A stretch of 64,000 nucleotides of DNA from Arthrobacter antioxidans (GTDB lineage: Bacteria > Actinomycetota > Actinomycetes > Actinomycetales > Micrococcaceae): NCBI RefSeq assembly GCF_023100725.1, contig NZ_CP095501.1, forward strand, positions 2,976,001-3,040,000, given 5' to 3'. Shown here one piece after another: positions 1-8,590 of this stretch. Position 1 is the first letter of the stretch. Each line of letters starts with the position of its first letter. Below the pieces are notes generated by a model, which ran no database searches, was not told the origin of the DNA, and saw only the letters and a program-made list of their open reading frames with translations. A program made the translations under genes and the position numbers.

Positions 1-622
1 CGAGGAACACGGCCGGGTACCCCAGGATCTGCTGGATGCGGGGATCCTTGAACCGCTTCTCGACGAACGACTGCAGCGGCTGCAGGAGGAGCAGGCCGAT
101 GCGGGGCAGCCTCGTCAGGACGTCCGGCCGGAGGAACGGGAGGAAGGACTGGAACGTCGAGTAGAGGAAGCGCTTCTTGGCGATCTCGTAGGCGTCCTCG
201 GCGGAGTCCAGGTACCGGGAGAGCTGCTCGCCGGCCCCCTCCTCCAGGGACTCGAAGAGCTTGGTGACGGCCTCGCGGTCGGCGGGGACGTCGACGGTGT
301 CGAAACCCTCCTCGAAGATGACGCGATAGCCGGGATCGAGCTTCACCAGCTCGAGCTGCTCGGCGGCGCTCGTGCCCATCAGCTTGAAGAAGTGGTCGAT
401 CACCTCGGGCATCAGGTACCAGGACGGGCCGGTGTCGAAGCGGAAGCCGTCCTGCTCCCAGGAGCCCGCCCGGCCGCCGACCTCGTCCCGCTTCTCCAGG
501 AGGGTGACGCGGTGGCCTTCCCGCGCCAGGAGGGCCGACGTCGCCAGTCCCCCGATCCCGGCTCCGATCACCACGACGTCCTTGGCCCCCACGCGTGCGC
601 GCCTGCTCTGCTGTGCGGTCAT
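1..622 (-). CDS. crtI: Phytoene desaturase CrtI, N-terminal 207 codons (cut by window edge)
   Basis: The FAD-dependent desaturase CrtI converts phytoene to lycopene at the membrane. The visible N-terminus begins MTAQQSRRARVGAKDVVVIG and carries the dinucleotide-binding fold VVVIGAGIGGLATSALL (Gly20, Gly22, Gly25), then LLEKRDEVGGRAG and FDTGPSWYLMPEV, the usual start of the CrtI family. The ATG at 622 overlaps the crtB stop by 4 nt (ATGA), so the genes are translationally coupled in the order crtE-crtB-crtI. The C-terminus lies beyond position 1. A second CrtI-family gene (crtD, 17570-18997) is in the window; linkage to crtB and crtE makes this copy the phytoene-to-lycopene enzyme. Confidence 0.93.
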   Translation of the reverse strand, partial: MTAQQSRRARVGAKDVVVIGAGIGGLATSALLAREGHRVTLLEKRDEVGGRAGSWEQDGFRFDTGPSWYLMPEVIDHFFKLMGTSAAEQLELVKLDPGYRVIFEEGFDTVDVPADREAVTKLFESLEEGAGEQLSRYLDSAEDAYEIAKKRFLYSTFQSFLPFLRPDVLTRLPRIGLLLLQPLQSFVEKRFKDPRIQQILGYPAVFL

Positions 623-1518
623 GCCGTCCTCTCCTGCGCGGCAGGTTCCGGTACCGCGCGACCGGTGAAGGCTTGCGCCATGATGCGGAACTTCACCGGG
701 TTGGGAACCCGGATCCGTGCCCGCAGGAGTTCCTCGGCGGGGGTGCGCCGGAGGCGCACCGCGAGATCGGTGAACAGGCCCTGGGCGAGGGCGACGGCGC
801 GGCGCGGCGTCGGGGGCAGCCCCGGGAGCGCGGCGGCCGAGATCCGCAGGTCCTCGTCGATGTCGTCCAGGAGGCGGTTCTTGTCCGCCTCCGTGAAGTT
901 GCCGGGCCGGACGCCGGGGAAGTAGCTGCGCCCGAGGGTCGTGAAGTCCTCGGCGAGGTCGCGCAGGAAGTTGATCTTCTGGAAGGCCGCGCCCAGGTGC
1001 CGCGCGCCGTCCACCAGCACGGCGTCCTCCTCGGGCGTGACGGGCCGGCCCACCAGGAACGCCTTCAGGCACATGAGCCCCACGACCTCCGCCGAGCCGT
1101 ACACGTACAGGTCGAAGGACTCCTGGGTGTGTTCGTGCTGGGTGATGTCGGCGCGCATCGAGGCGAAGAAGGGCCGGGTGAGCTCGACGCCGATCCCGGT
1201 GCTCCTCGCGGTGACCGCGAAGGCGTGCACCACGAGGTTGGCGCTGTAACCCGTGGCCATCGCCGTCTCGGTGTCCCGCTCGAGGTCGTCGAGCAGGCGC
1301 TCCACGTCCGCATCGGAGAGACCGGCCCCGGCAGCGGCGCCGTCGACGATCTCGTCCGCCACGCGCACGAGGGCGTACACGGCTTCGATGGAGCTGCGCG
1401 TGGAGCGGTCGAGGATCCGCGAGGCCAGGCCGAAGGACGTCGAGTAGCAGCGGATGACCTCGGCGGAGGTCTTCAGCGCGGCATCGGTGTAGCGCGCGAG
1501 CGAATCGTCGACACCCAC
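619..1518 (-). CDS. crtB: Phytoene synthase CrtB
   Basis: Condenses two geranylgeranyl diphosphates to phytoene, the committed C40 carotenoid step. The 299-residue length is normal for bacterial CrtB. The trans-prenyltransferase signatures are present: CYSTSFGLASRIL near residues 24-36, the first Asp motif VADEIVDG (Asp55, Asp59), and the second QKINFLRDLAEDF (residues 180-192, Asp187 and Asp191). The GTG start at 1518 abuts the crtE stop directly (TGA then GTG), and its own stop overlaps the crtI start, so crtE-crtB-crtI form one tight operon. Confidence 0.95.
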   Translation of the reverse strand: MGVDDSLARYTDAALKTSAEVIRCYSTSFGLASRILDRSTRSSIEAVYALVRVADEIVDGAAAGAGLSDADVERLLDDLERDTETAMATGYSANLVVHAFAVTARSTGIGVELTRPFFASMRADITQHEHTQESFDLYVYGSAEVVGLMCLKAFLVGRPVTPEEDAVLVDGARHLGAAFQKINFLRDLAEDFTTLGRSYFPGVRPGNFTEADKNRLLDDIDEDLRISAAALPGLPPTPRRAVALAQGLFTDLAVRLRRTPAEELLRARIRVPNPVKFRIMAQAFTGRAVPEPAAQERTA

Positions 1519-2586
1519 TCAGTGCACCCTGTCCACGACGGCCGTCACGACCGGTTCGAGCGCGGACCGCAGGGCGGTCGGCACAGCGGCGGAGTCGAGG
1601 TGCGTGCGGGCCCGCGAGGCGTACTGGGCGGCGAGATCGGCGGAGTAGTCCTTCGCCCCGCTGTCGACGAGGATCCGCCGGACGAAGTCGGCGTCCGACG
1701 CCGACATGCCGGGGCTCCCGACGAGCGAGGAGATGCTCTCCCATTCGGGGCGTGCGGACACGTAGGACAGCAGCGCCGTGCGCTTGCCCTCGCGCAGGTC
1801 CCCCCAGTTCGTCTTCCCGGTGCGGGTCTCGCTGCCGAAGACACCGAGGAGGTCGTCGGCGATCTGGTAGGCGATCCCGGCGTCGCGCCCGAAGTCACCG
1901 AGCCGTTCAACCACTTCCTCCTCGGCGCCCGCGAGGACGGCGCCGGCCTGGAGCGGTCCCTCGAAGGAGTACACCGAGGTCTTGAGGCGTGCCATCTGGA
2001 CGATGTCCTCGAGCGGGGGCACATCGGCGCTGAGGGAGGTCTCGACGTCGAGGAACTCCCCGGCCGCGGAGGCGAACACCGCTTCGTCGAGGATGCCGCC
2101 CAGCCGGCGTCGCGTGGCGGGCGCGGCGGAGACGCGGTCGAGCAGGCGGTAGGCGTTGGACAGGGCGAGGTCGCCGGCGATGACCCCCGCGGAGAGGCCG
2201 ACGTGGCGCGCTCCGTCCGGGGACAGTCCCGCAGCCTCGGCCATACTGCGGTAGCGGCCTGACACGTTCGGGATGCCCCGACGGACGAAATCGCGGTCGA
2301 TCACGTCGTCGTGCACGATCAGGGCCGTGTGGAGGAGTTCGAACGCCGCCCCGAGCTCGGCCGCGCTGTCGAGGTCCCGACCGCCGAGCATCTGGTAGGC
2401 GGACATCACCAGGCGGGGCCGGAAGCGCTTGCCGCCCGCGGTGCACCGCTCCAGGGTCTCCCACAGGGCGTGGTAGCCGGGACCGATCTTCGCGGCGCGG
2501 ATCTTGGACTCCTCGAAGAACCGCCCGAGGGCATCCTCGACCTGTTCCAGCCCGACGGGCTCGACCAGCAGAGTGTCCATGTCCAT
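1519..2586 (-). CDS. crtE: Geranylgeranyl diphosphate synthase (CrtE/IdsA type)
   Basis: Isoprenyl chain-elongating enzyme giving GGPP, the substrate of CrtB. The 355-residue protein starts MDMDTLLVEP. Family motifs are GGKRFRPRLV (residues 51-60), the first Asp-rich motif VHDDVIDRD (Asp93, Asp94, Asp97) followed by RRG, and the second AYQIADDLLGVFG (Asp244, Asp245). A second in-frame ATG lies 6 nt downstream, and either could be used. It is the first gene of the crtE-crtB-crtI operon and is divergent from idi, so precursor supply and condensation share one control region. Confidence 0.93.
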   Translation of the reverse strand: MDMDTLLVEPVGLEQVEDALGRFFEESKIRAAKIGPGYHALWETLERCTAGGKRFRPRLVMSAYQMLGGRDLDSAAELGAAFELLHTALIVHDDVIDRDFVRRGIPNVSGRYRSMAEAAGLSPDGARHVGLSAGVIAGDLALSNAYRLLDRVSAAPATRRRLGGILDEAVFASAAGEFLDVETSLSADVPPLEDIVQMARLKTSVYSFEGPLQAGAVLAGAEEEVVERLGDFGRDAGIAYQIADDLLGVFGSETRTGKTNWGDLREGKRTALLSYVSARPEWESISSLVGSPGMSASDADFVRRILVDSGAKDYSADLAAQYASRARTHLDSAAVPTALRSALEPVVTAVVDRVH

Positions 2587-2709
2587 AGGTAAAGTAAACA
2601 ACGGAAAGTGCGCCCTTGACGACACACGGGGGCGGACGACGGCGGGCCGGGCACGCGGCGACGCCGGGCCCGACGGGACGCGCGGACAACCAGCGAAAAG
2701 AGAGCCACC
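2587..2709. promoter_or_regulatory. Divergent control region between crtE and idi
   Basis: This 123-bp gap serves both crtE (minus) and idi (plus). The crtE-proximal 25 bases are AT-rich in otherwise GC-rich DNA. On the minus strand they read TTGTTTACTTTACCT directly before the ATG, with a tandem TTTAC repeat that could be a -10 (TACTTT) with an extremely short leader, or a repressor site. MarR-family CrtR-like repressors control carotenoid operons in corynebacteria, but no such gene is in this window. No convincing -35 was seen. Confidence 0.4.
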
Positions 2710-3318
2710 ATGGCGAGCGAGACAGGAACCATCCAGCAGGGGGCGGCCGGAGGCGGCGGCACGCATCGGGACGCCGAGCTCGTCGTGCTGCTCGCCGAGG
2801 ACGGCACGCCGCTCGGTACGCAGGAGAAGGCGACCGTCCACACCCTCGACACGCCGCTCCACCTGGCCTTCTCCACGCACGTGTTCGACGCCGAGGGGCG
2901 CATCCTCGTGACGCGGCGTGCACTCGGCAAGAAGGCCTGGCCCGGTGTGTGGACCAACTCCTTCTGCGGGCACCCCGCCCCGGGCGAGGACTTCGAGGAC
3001 GCGGTGCACCGGCGCGCCGCCCAGGAACTCGGCTTCACCGTCCGGGACGTCCGGGCCGCGCTGCCCGACTTCCGCTACCGGGCCGTGGATGCCGGCGGGA
3101 TCGTGGAGAACGAGATCTGCCCCGTCTACACCGCCGTCGCCGACAGCGAGGTGGCCCCCCTGCCCGAGGAGGTCATGGACTACCAGTGGGTGGACGCTCG
3201 GGGCCTGGTGCGTGCGGTCACGGCCACCCCGTGGGCGTTCAGCCCCTGGCTGACCCTGCAGCTGCCCCTGCTCTACCCGCAGGGCGCGGACGGACCGGGG
3301 CCGCACCGACGCGACTGA
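2710..3318 (+). CDS. idi: Isopentenyl-diphosphate delta-isomerase, type I
   Basis: Interconverts IPP and DMAPP, providing the starter for GGPP synthesis. It is a Nudix-fold protein of 202 residues with an N-terminal extension of about 20 residues rich in Gly and Ala. Catalytic features are WTNSFCGHP (Cys86, His88) and the acid pair in VENEICPVY (Glu133, Glu135); RRALGKKAWPG is also typical of type I Idi. The ATG at 2710 follows AGAGAG. It is divergent from crtE, as expected for a carotenoid supply gene. Confidence 0.95.
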   Translation: MASETGTIQQGAAGGGGTHRDAELVVLLAEDGTPLGTQEKATVHTLDTPLHLAFSTHVFDAEGRILVTRRALGKKAWPGVWTNSFCGHPAPGEDFEDAVHRRAAQELGFTVRDVRAALPDFRYRAVDAGGIVENEICPVYTAVADSEVAPLPEEVMDYQWVDARGLVRAVTATPWAFSPWLTLQLPLLYPQGADGPGPHRRD

Positions 3319-3396
3319 CCCGGGTCGGTCGGGGGCGGCGGGGCCAGGCCCTAATCTGGTAGCGGCACCATTTCAACGACGAAAGAGAGTTTCGCC

Positions 3397-4596
3397 ATGG
3401 CGACACCCACGCCAACCCCCGACGACGTCGTGCTCGTCGGCGGAGCCCGCACACCCCTCGGGCGCCTCAACGGACAGCTCGCCTCCTTCACCGCCGTCGA
3501 GCTCGGCGCCCTGGCCATCGCGGGAGCGCTGGAGCGGGCGGGGGTGGATCCCTCCGCCGTGGACGCCGTCATCATGGGCCACGTGGTGCAGTCCGGATGT
3601 GGCCAGAACCCCGCCCGGCAGTCGGCCGTCAAGGCGGGTATCCCCTGGAACGTCCCGGCGGTCACCCTCAACAAGGTGTGCCTCTCCGGCCTCACAGCCG
3701 TGATCGACGCCGCCCGACTGATCCGCAGCGGCGAGGCGCGCGTCGTCGTCGCCGGCGGGCAGGAGTCCATGACGCGCGGCCCGCATCTGCTCCCGGGCTC
3801 CCGCCAGGGCTGGACCTACGGATCCCTCCAGGCCCTCGACTCCGTGGCCCATGACGGGCTGACCGATGCGTTCGACGACGAGTCGATGGGCGCCTCGACC
3901 GAACGCGGCAACGTGCGGCTCGAGATCGACCGCACGGCCCAGGACGCGGTCGCCGCGGCCTCGCACCGGCGCGCCGCTGCCGCGACGGACAGCGGGGTCC
4001 TCGCGGAGGAGATCGTCCCGGTGACGGTCAGGCAGCGCAAGGGCGACGACGTCGTCCTCACGGCCGACGAGGGCATCCGCCCGACGACGAGCGTGGAGTC
4101 GCTCGCGAAGCTGCGGCCGGCGTTCAACCCGGACGGCGCGATCACGGCCGGCAACTCCTCCCCGCTGTCCGACGGCGCGGCCGCGCTCGTCGTCACCACC
4201 CGCGCCTACGCCGAAGAACTCGGGCTCACGGTGCTCGCCGTCGTCGGCCGTCCCGGCCAGGTGGCGGGGCCCGACAACTCGCTCCATTCCCAGCCCTCGG
4301 CCGCCATCAGCCAGGCCCTCGACCGCGCGGGCTGGTCCGCGGCCGATCTCGACTTCATCGAGATCAACGAGGCGTTCGGCTCGGTGGCCGTGCAGTCGCT
4401 CAAGGACCTCGAGTACCCGCTCGAGCAGTGCAACATCCATGGCGGGGCGATCGCCCTCGGCCACCCCATCGGGGCCTCGGGCGCCCGGCTGGCCCTGCAC
4501 GCGGCCATGGAGCTCGCCCGCCGCGGCACCGGGAAGTCGGCCGTGAGCCTCTGCGGCGGCGGTGGCCAGGGCGAGGCCCTCCTCCTCTGGCGCTGA
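3397..4596 (+). CDS. Acetyl-CoA C-acetyltransferase (thiolase)
   Basis: Thiolase II family, condensing two acetyl-CoA or cleaving acetoacetyl-CoA; cytosolic, 399 residues. The acyl-accepting Cys is in LNKVCLSGLT (Cys95), the catalytic His in GGAIALGHPIGASG (His356), and the second Cys in LCGGGGQGEA (Cys386). TAATCT at 3352-3357 may be its -10. It follows idi by 78 bp but probably has its own promoter. Actinobacteria of this type use the MEP route to IPP, so a link to isoprenoids by location alone is not assured; fatty-acid or polyhydroxyalkanoate metabolism is equally possible. Confidence 0.92.
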   Translation: MATPTPTPDDVVLVGGARTPLGRLNGQLASFTAVELGALAIAGALERAGVDPSAVDAVIMGHVVQSGCGQNPARQSAVKAGIPWNVPAVTLNKVCLSGLTAVIDAARLIRSGEARVVVAGGQESMTRGPHLLPGSRQGWTYGSLQALDSVAHDGLTDAFDDESMGASTERGNVRLEIDRTAQDAVAAASHRRAAAATDSGVLAEEIVPVTVRQRKGDDVVLTADEGIRPTTSVESLAKLRPAFNPDGAITAGNSSPLSDGAAALVVTTRAYAEELGLTVLAVVGRPGQVAGPDNSLHSQPSAAISQALDRAGWSAADLDFIEINEAFGSVAVQSLKDLEYPLEQCNIHGGAIALGHPIGASGARLALHAAMELARRGTGKSAVSLCGGGGQGEALLLWR

Positions 4597-4620
4597 CGCG
4601 TCCCGGATCCGGTCAGACGA

Positions 4621-4654
4621 GAAAAGCCCCGCTTCGCGAGAAGCGGGGCTTTTC
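4621..4654. terminator. Bidirectional intrinsic terminator between thiolase and rplL
   Basis: The inverted repeat GAAAAGCCCCGCTTC / GAAGCGGGGCTTTTC has a short loop, with an A-run on one side and a T-run on the other, so it can terminate both converging transcripts. Confidence 0.9.
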
Positions 4655-4691
4655 CGTGGTGCAGTCGGCCGGCACGTGCCGGCCGGAGGTG

Positions 4692-5069
4692 TTACTTGAG
4701 GGTAACGGTGGCGCCGGCGGCCTCGAGGGCCTCCTTGGCCTTCTCTGCTGCTTCCTTGGTGGCGCCTTCGAGGACGGCCTTGGGCGCGCTGTCGACGACG
4801 TCCTTGGCTTCCTTCAGGCCCAGCGAGGTGAGCGCGCGGACTTCCTTGATCACTGCGATCTTCTTGTCGCCTGCAGCCTCGAGGACGACGTCGAACGCGG
4901 TCTGCTCCTCTTCGACTGCTTCGGCGCCGCCACCGGCGGGGCCGGCGACTGCAACAGCAGCAGCGGTGACATCGAAGGTCTCCTCGAACAGCTTCACGAA
5001 GTCCGAGAGTTCAATGATGGACAGTTCCTTGAAGGCCTCGATGAGCTCTTCGTTGGTCAGTTTCGCCAT
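4692..5069 (-). CDS. rplL: 50S ribosomal protein L7/L12
   Basis: Dimeric stalk protein that recruits translation GTPases. The 125 residues start [16 protein letters not shown], followed by an Ala/Gly/Val-rich hinge near residues 40-55 and the C-terminal domain ending [12 protein letters not shown]. The start at 5069 has AGGAAGGA upstream. It lies 57 bp behind rplJ in the standard rplJ-rplL order and ends at the bidirectional terminator. Confidence 0.98.
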   Translation of the reverse strand: MAKLTNEELIEAFKELSIIELSDFVKLFEETFDVTAAAVAVAGPAGGGAEAVEEEQTAFDVVLEAAGDKKIAVIKEVRALTSLGLKEAKDVVDSAPKAVLEGATKEAAEKAKEALEAAGATVTLK

Positions 5070-5126
5070 GGGAGGCGTCCTTCCTTTAGTGGTGCGGTGC
5101 ACCGGAATGTGTGGGGCGAAGGGAAA

Positions 5127-5729
5127 CTAGTTCGCTTCGGGTGCTGCGACTTCCTCGACGGGAGCCTCCGCGGGAGCTTCTGCGGGAGCAGCGGCTTCCT
5201 CGGATGCAGCGGGAGCGTCGGCGTCGGCTGCAGGTGCAGCGTCGCTTCCCTCCTCGAGCTTGATGCGCAGGGCATCGACGGTGCGTGCCAGGGAGGACAT
5301 CGGTGCCTTGAGGACACCTGCCACCCGGGCGAGCTGGAGTTCACGGGACTCGAGGGCCGCCAGGGCGATGACCTCGGAGGCATTGAGTGCCTTGCCCTCG
5401 AAGATTCCCGTCTTGATGACGAGCTTCGGGTTGGCTTTCGCGAAATCCGTGAGGCTCTTGGCCGCAGCAACGGCGTCGCCCTTGATGAAGGCGATCGCGG
5501 TGGGTCCGGAGAGCTGGCCATCGAATGCGTCGATGCCTGCTTCCTTCGCCGCGATGCCGGTCAGGGTGTTCTTGACGACGGAGAACTTGTTGTCGGTGCC
5601 GAGGGCACGACGCAGGTTCTTCAGCTGAGCAACAGTGAGCCCGCGGTATTCGGTCAGGACAGCGGCGGTGGATTCCTTGAAATCGGTGGCGATCTCATCC
5701 ACTGCGGAAACCTTTGTTGGCGTTGCCAT
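5127..5729 (-). CDS. rplJ: 50S ribosomal protein L10
   Basis: Anchors L7/L12 dimers to the ribosome. It begins MATPTKVSAVDEIATDFKES and contains the L10 core VLTEYRGLTVAQLKNLRRAL. At 200 residues it is longer than E. coli L10 (about 165) because of an Ala/Glu/Pro-rich C-terminal tail (APAEAPAEAPVEEVAAPEAN), common in Actinobacteria. AGGAGG lies just upstream of the ATG at 5729. A leader of about 225 nt with a terminator-like hairpin precedes it. Confidence 0.98.
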   Translation of the reverse strand: MATPTKVSAVDEIATDFKESTAAVLTEYRGLTVAQLKNLRRALGTDNKFSVVKNTLTGIAAKEAGIDAFDGQLSGPTAIAFIKGDAVAAAKSLTDFAKANPKLVIKTGIFEGKALNASEVIALAALESRELQLARVAGVLKAPMSSLARTVDALRIKLEEGSDAAPAADADAPAASEEAAAPAEAPAEAPVEEVAAPEAN

Positions 5730-5954
5730 AACCCTCCTTCCGGGGGAATATGCGCCGGCTTTCCAACTCCCATAAAAAACGCCCCGCGCAGATGCACGGG
5801 GCTTTGCTCGACACGGGCCAGGGGCTGTGGAGAGGAGCTTCGTTCACCTGCGTAGGCCGTCCCTGACGGGAACTTTCGGATCTTTGTCCTTCTTCCCCGC
5901 AGCTCACGAGTGGGCAGTTGGGAAGCGGACGTGGACCGACCGACGGTCTTTGGT
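5730..5954 (-). ncRNA. Putative ribosomal protein L10 leader of rplJ-rplL
   Basis: From the inferred start site near 5954 to the rplJ ATG is an untranslated leader of about 225 nt. It contains potential pairing such as TTGGTGTACCAA near the 5' end and GTTCCCGTCAGGGAC in the middle, then CCTACGCAGGTG, and ends in a strong hairpin with six U (5774-5802). Known L10 leaders let excess L10 (or L10-L12) repress the operon. The position and layout fit, but the fold was judged only by eye. Confidence 0.55.
5774..5802 (-). terminator. Attenuator-type hairpin inside the rplJ leader
   Basis: On the minus strand GCCCCGTGCA pairs with TGCGCGGGGC across a very small loop and is followed by a T-run. It lies about 45 nt upstream of rplJ and downstream of its promoter, so it should stop transcription unless an alternative leader fold forms. 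The plus-strand side lacks a long U-tract. Confidence 0.75.
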
Positions 5955-5960
5955 ACACCA

Positions 5961-5989
5961 AGCCTACGTGACGCCGGGGGGCTCTCCAA
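5961..5989 (-). promoter_or_regulatory. Candidate rplJ-rplL promoter
   Basis: Minus-strand TTGGAG (5984-5989), 17-bp spacer, TAGGCT (5961-5966). The -10 overlaps the last codons of the upstream GNAT gene. This places transcription start near 5954. Confidence 0.5.
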
Positions 5990-7082
5990 ATCGGACCTGG
6001 GGCAGCACCTTCTGCCAGCCCGCCGTCCGGCCCGCAGGACGGAACCCGAGTGCCACGTTCACGTCGAGCATGAACGTGTTCTCCTCGGCGTTCCAGGTGT
6101 AGACGCGCTCCGCGCCGCGCCACTCCGTGAGCACACGCCGGAGGTTGGCCGCCTTGAGCCACAGGCCGAGTCGGTGGCCCCTGTGCTCCTCGAGGACCAG
6201 TGTGTCCTCCTGGTAGACGACGGAGGGCCTGGATTCGAAGCGCTCGAGGATGGTGTGCCCCACGAGCTGCCCGGTGGCCCGGTGCCTCGCCGCGCAGACG
6301 AGCATCGACGTCCCGCCCTCCGAGGACTTCTCCTCCTCCCGACGGATGCGGCCCGCATCCCACCGCTCCTCCTCCTGGGCGAAGCCGCCGAGCGGCGGAT
6401 CCGTGCTCATCCTCTGCCGCAGCAGGGAGTAGTCCGCCAGCAACCCGTCCGGGCAGCGCCCACCCCAGGCCACCACCTCGTAGTCGGACGCGCCCACCCT
6501 GCCTGCGTCCCGCTCGAGCTGCGTCACTCCTTCCAACCGGTCGAGGTGCAGGACGCTCATGCGATCCACCTGGACGAGCTCGAAACCCGAACGGAGGGCG
6601 AGGATCGCGGACGCATCACCGGCGGGGAAGGACCCCGCGCCGGTCGGGGGGACGAGCACCGCCCCGGCCTCCCGATCGTCACGGACGGCCGTGTCGCTCC
6701 AGGACATGATCGTCGTGCGCCCCCTGAGCCGCACCTCCCGCTCCGCAAAGGCGAGCAACGCGGCACCCAGCCCTCGCCGCCGGTACGCCGGCAGCACCTC
6801 GATCTGCAGGAACGCCGACTGCAGGTTGTCCCTGGCCGGGAACCCGAGGCGCGCGTTGGCCACGATGGCCCCGTCGTCCCGCGCGACGCCGAGGACGTAC
6901 TCGCGATCGGGACCCGGCTGCAGCATGACGAGTCGCTCGTCCGCCGCCGTGCAGAAATCGTCGTGGCCCCACACGCCGCGCTCCACCGCGTTGCTCACGG
7001 CCGCGCTCCGCCGGAACCCGTCGCCGCCCTCGGCGTCGAGCGTGGCGGGAATCGGCAACTGCTCGATGGTCGCTGTCCTCAC
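5964..7082 (-). CDS. Double-GNAT N-acetyltransferase
   Basis: Protein of 372 residues with two GNAT modules. The first has the acetyl-CoA loop LQIEVLPAYRRRGLGAALLAFAE; the second, near VGHTILERFESRPSVVYQEDTLVLEEHRGHRLGLWLKAANL, has a similar loop (EHRGHRLG). Substrate unknown; a small-molecule or antibiotic/amine acetyltransferase is likely. I chose GTG 7082 rather than an upstream in-frame GTG at 7121, because a good promoter (TTGAGA, 17 bp, TATGCT) overlaps the extra codons and ends 6 nt before 7082, implying a leaderless mRNA. Tandem GNAT proteins also include mycothiol synthase, but a better mshD candidate lies at 26543. Confidence 0.82.
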   Translation of the reverse strand: MRTATIEQLPIPATLDAEGGDGFRRSAAVSNAVERGVWGHDDFCTAADERLVMLQPGPDREYVLGVARDDGAIVANARLGFPARDNLQSAFLQIEVLPAYRRRGLGAALLAFAEREVRLRGRTTIMSWSDTAVRDDREAGAVLVPPTGAGSFPAGDASAILALRSGFELVQVDRMSVLHLDRLEGVTQLERDAGRVGASDYEVVAWGGRCPDGLLADYSLLRQRMSTDPPLGGFAQEEERWDAGRIRREEEKSSEGGTSMLVCAARHRATGQLVGHTILERFESRPSVVYQEDTLVLEEHRGHRLGLWLKAANLRRVLTEWRGAERVYTWNAEENTFMLDVNVALGFRPAGRTAGWQKVLPQVRFGEPPGVT

Positions 7083-7088
7083 CGGCCC

Positions 7089-7117
7089 AGCATAGCTCTG
7101 CGATTGGTACTTCTCAA
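7089..7117 (-). promoter_or_regulatory. Near-consensus promoter giving a leaderless GNAT mRNA
   Basis: TTGAGA (7112-7117), 17-bp spacer, TATGCT (7089-7094), then 6 nt to GTG 7082. It is the best sigma70-like promoter seen in the window. The predicted start site falls on or beside the start codon. Confidence 0.7.
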
Positions 7118-7140
7118 TCACTATTGCCCCCGGACACGAA

Positions 7141-7170
7141 GAAGCCCCGCGGCTGATGCCGCGGGGCTTC
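7141..7170 (-). terminator. Intrinsic terminator after rplA
   Basis: GAAGCCCCGCGGC pairs with GCCGCGGGGCTTC around a four-base loop, with TTC after the stem on the minus strand. It closes the rplK-rplA operon 17 nt after rplA. Confidence 0.85.
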
Positions 7171-7186
7171 CTGGGGGAACAACACC

Positions 7187-7891
7187 TCAGACGGCGAAGA
7201 CCTTGGTGACGTTCGGGTCGACGGAGATGCCGGGACCGAAGGTGGTCGAGACAGTCGCCTTCTGGATGTAGCGGCCCTTCGAAGCGGAGGGCTTCAGGCG
7301 GAGGATCTCCTCGAGCGCCGCGGCGTAGTTCTCGCCCAGCTTCTGCTCGTCGAAGGACACCTTGCCGATGATGAAGTGGAGGTTCGAGTGCTTGTCCACG
7401 CGGAAGTCGATCTTGCCACCCTTGATGTCGGTGACGGCCTTCGCGACGTCGGCCGTGACCGTTCCGGTCTTCGGGTTCGGCATCAGGTTACGGGGGCCGA
7501 GGATCTTTCCGAGGCGTCCCACCTTGCCCATGAGGTCGGGGGTCGCCACGGCTGCATCGAAGTCGGTCCAGCCGCCGGAGACCTTCTCGATCATGTCGTC
7601 GGAGCCGACGAAGTCAGCGCCGGCCGCGATGGCCGCCTCTGCCTTCTCGCCGGTCGCGAAGACCAGGACACGGGCGGTCTTGCCGGTGCCGTGGGGGAGG
7701 TTCACGGTGCCGCGGACCATTTGGTCCGCCTTGCGGGGGTCCACGCCGAGACGGAAGGCCACCTCGACCGTGGCGTCGAACGTGGAGGGGTTGGTCTCCT
7801 TCGCCAGGACTACCGCTTCGAGGGGGGCGTACTGCTTGTCCGCCTCGATCTTCGCGGCAGCTCCCTTGTATGCTTTGCTGCGCTGTGCCAT
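7187..7891 (-). CDS. rplA: 50S ribosomal protein L1
   Basis: L1-stalk 23S rRNA-binding protein, 234 residues, starting [18 protein letters not shown]. The family signature around [15 protein letters not shown] is present, with [17 protein letters not shown]. The start at 7891 is set by AAGGAG 9 nt upstream; an upstream in-frame codon at 7945 adds a basic stretch unlike L1. It follows rplK by 146 bp in the usual order. Confidence 0.98.
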   Translation of the reverse strand: MAQRSKAYKGAAAKIEADKQYAPLEAVVLAKETNPSTFDATVEVAFRLGVDPRKADQMVRGTVNLPHGTGKTARVLVFATGEKAEAAIAAGADFVGSDDMIEKVSGGWTDFDAAVATPDLMGKVGRLGKILGPRNLMPNPKTGTVTADVAKAVTDIKGGKIDFRVDKHSNLHFIIGKVSFDEQKLGENYAAALEEILRLKPSASKGRYIQKATVSTTFGPGISVDPNVTKVFAV

Positions 7892-8037
7892 CTGCTTGTT
7901 CTCCTTATGCAGTCGTGGTCTGCGGACCGCGCTGGGCCCTGCCACTCACGACGTCGTCCGCGGGAGCGTCGCCGTCGTGCCGTGAAATGGTGGTGTGCCT
8001 TGTCCGTCGAAGCCGGACCGGGCGGGGGTGGGGGTGG

Positions 8038-8469
8038 TCAGCCCTCGACCGTGATGCCCATGGAGCGGGCGGTGCCGGCGATGATCTTCGCGGCTGCCTG
8101 GACGTCGTTGGCGTTGAGGTCTTCCATCTTCATGGTGGCGATCTCTTCGACCTGGGCGTTGGTCAGCTTCGCGACCTTGACCGTGTGGGGCGTTCCGGAG
8201 CCCTTGGCGACCCCGGCTGCCTTCTTGATCAGTTCGGCTGCCGGCGGGGTCTTCGTGACGAAGGTGAACGAGCGGTCCTCGTACACCGTGATCTCCACGG
8301 GGATGACGTTGCCGCGCTGGGATTCCGTGGCGGCGTTGTACGCCTTGCAGAATTCCATAATGTTGACACCGTGCTGGCCAAGCGCAGGACCGATGGGAGG
8401 AGCCGGGTTGGCGGCGCCTGCATTGATCTGCAGCTTGATGAGGCCGGTGACCTTTTTCTTGGGGGCCAT
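8038..8469 (-). CDS. rplK: 50S ribosomal protein L11
   Basis: Component of the GTPase-associated centre; 143 residues with [18 protein letters not shown] and the conserved [25 protein letters not shown] region split across residues 23-48. The start at 8469 has an AGAAGGA site. Gene order secE-nusG-rplK-rplA is conserved. The 121-bp gap behind nusG may hold an internal promoter, but none was identified. Confidence 0.98.
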
Positions 8470-8590
8470 GAAAGGGTCCTTCTCTTGCATTGCGATCCCG
8501 CGGGACAGGAGCGTCCTGCGGGGTGGTGGCCATCATGGCGTGACGGCCTTCACGGTGCTCCCGGCCAAGCACGCCGGGGGCACCGAAGCT

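Noticed and set aside
595..2262. A 555-residue protein on the plus strand over crtB/crtE
   Set aside because: Antisense shadow; crtB and crtE motifs on the minus strand are clear.
5964..7082. This gene as mycothiol synthase
   Set aside because: It has two GNAT modules but is longer, and the gene behind glnR at 26543 fits MshD better in length, motifs and neighbourhood.
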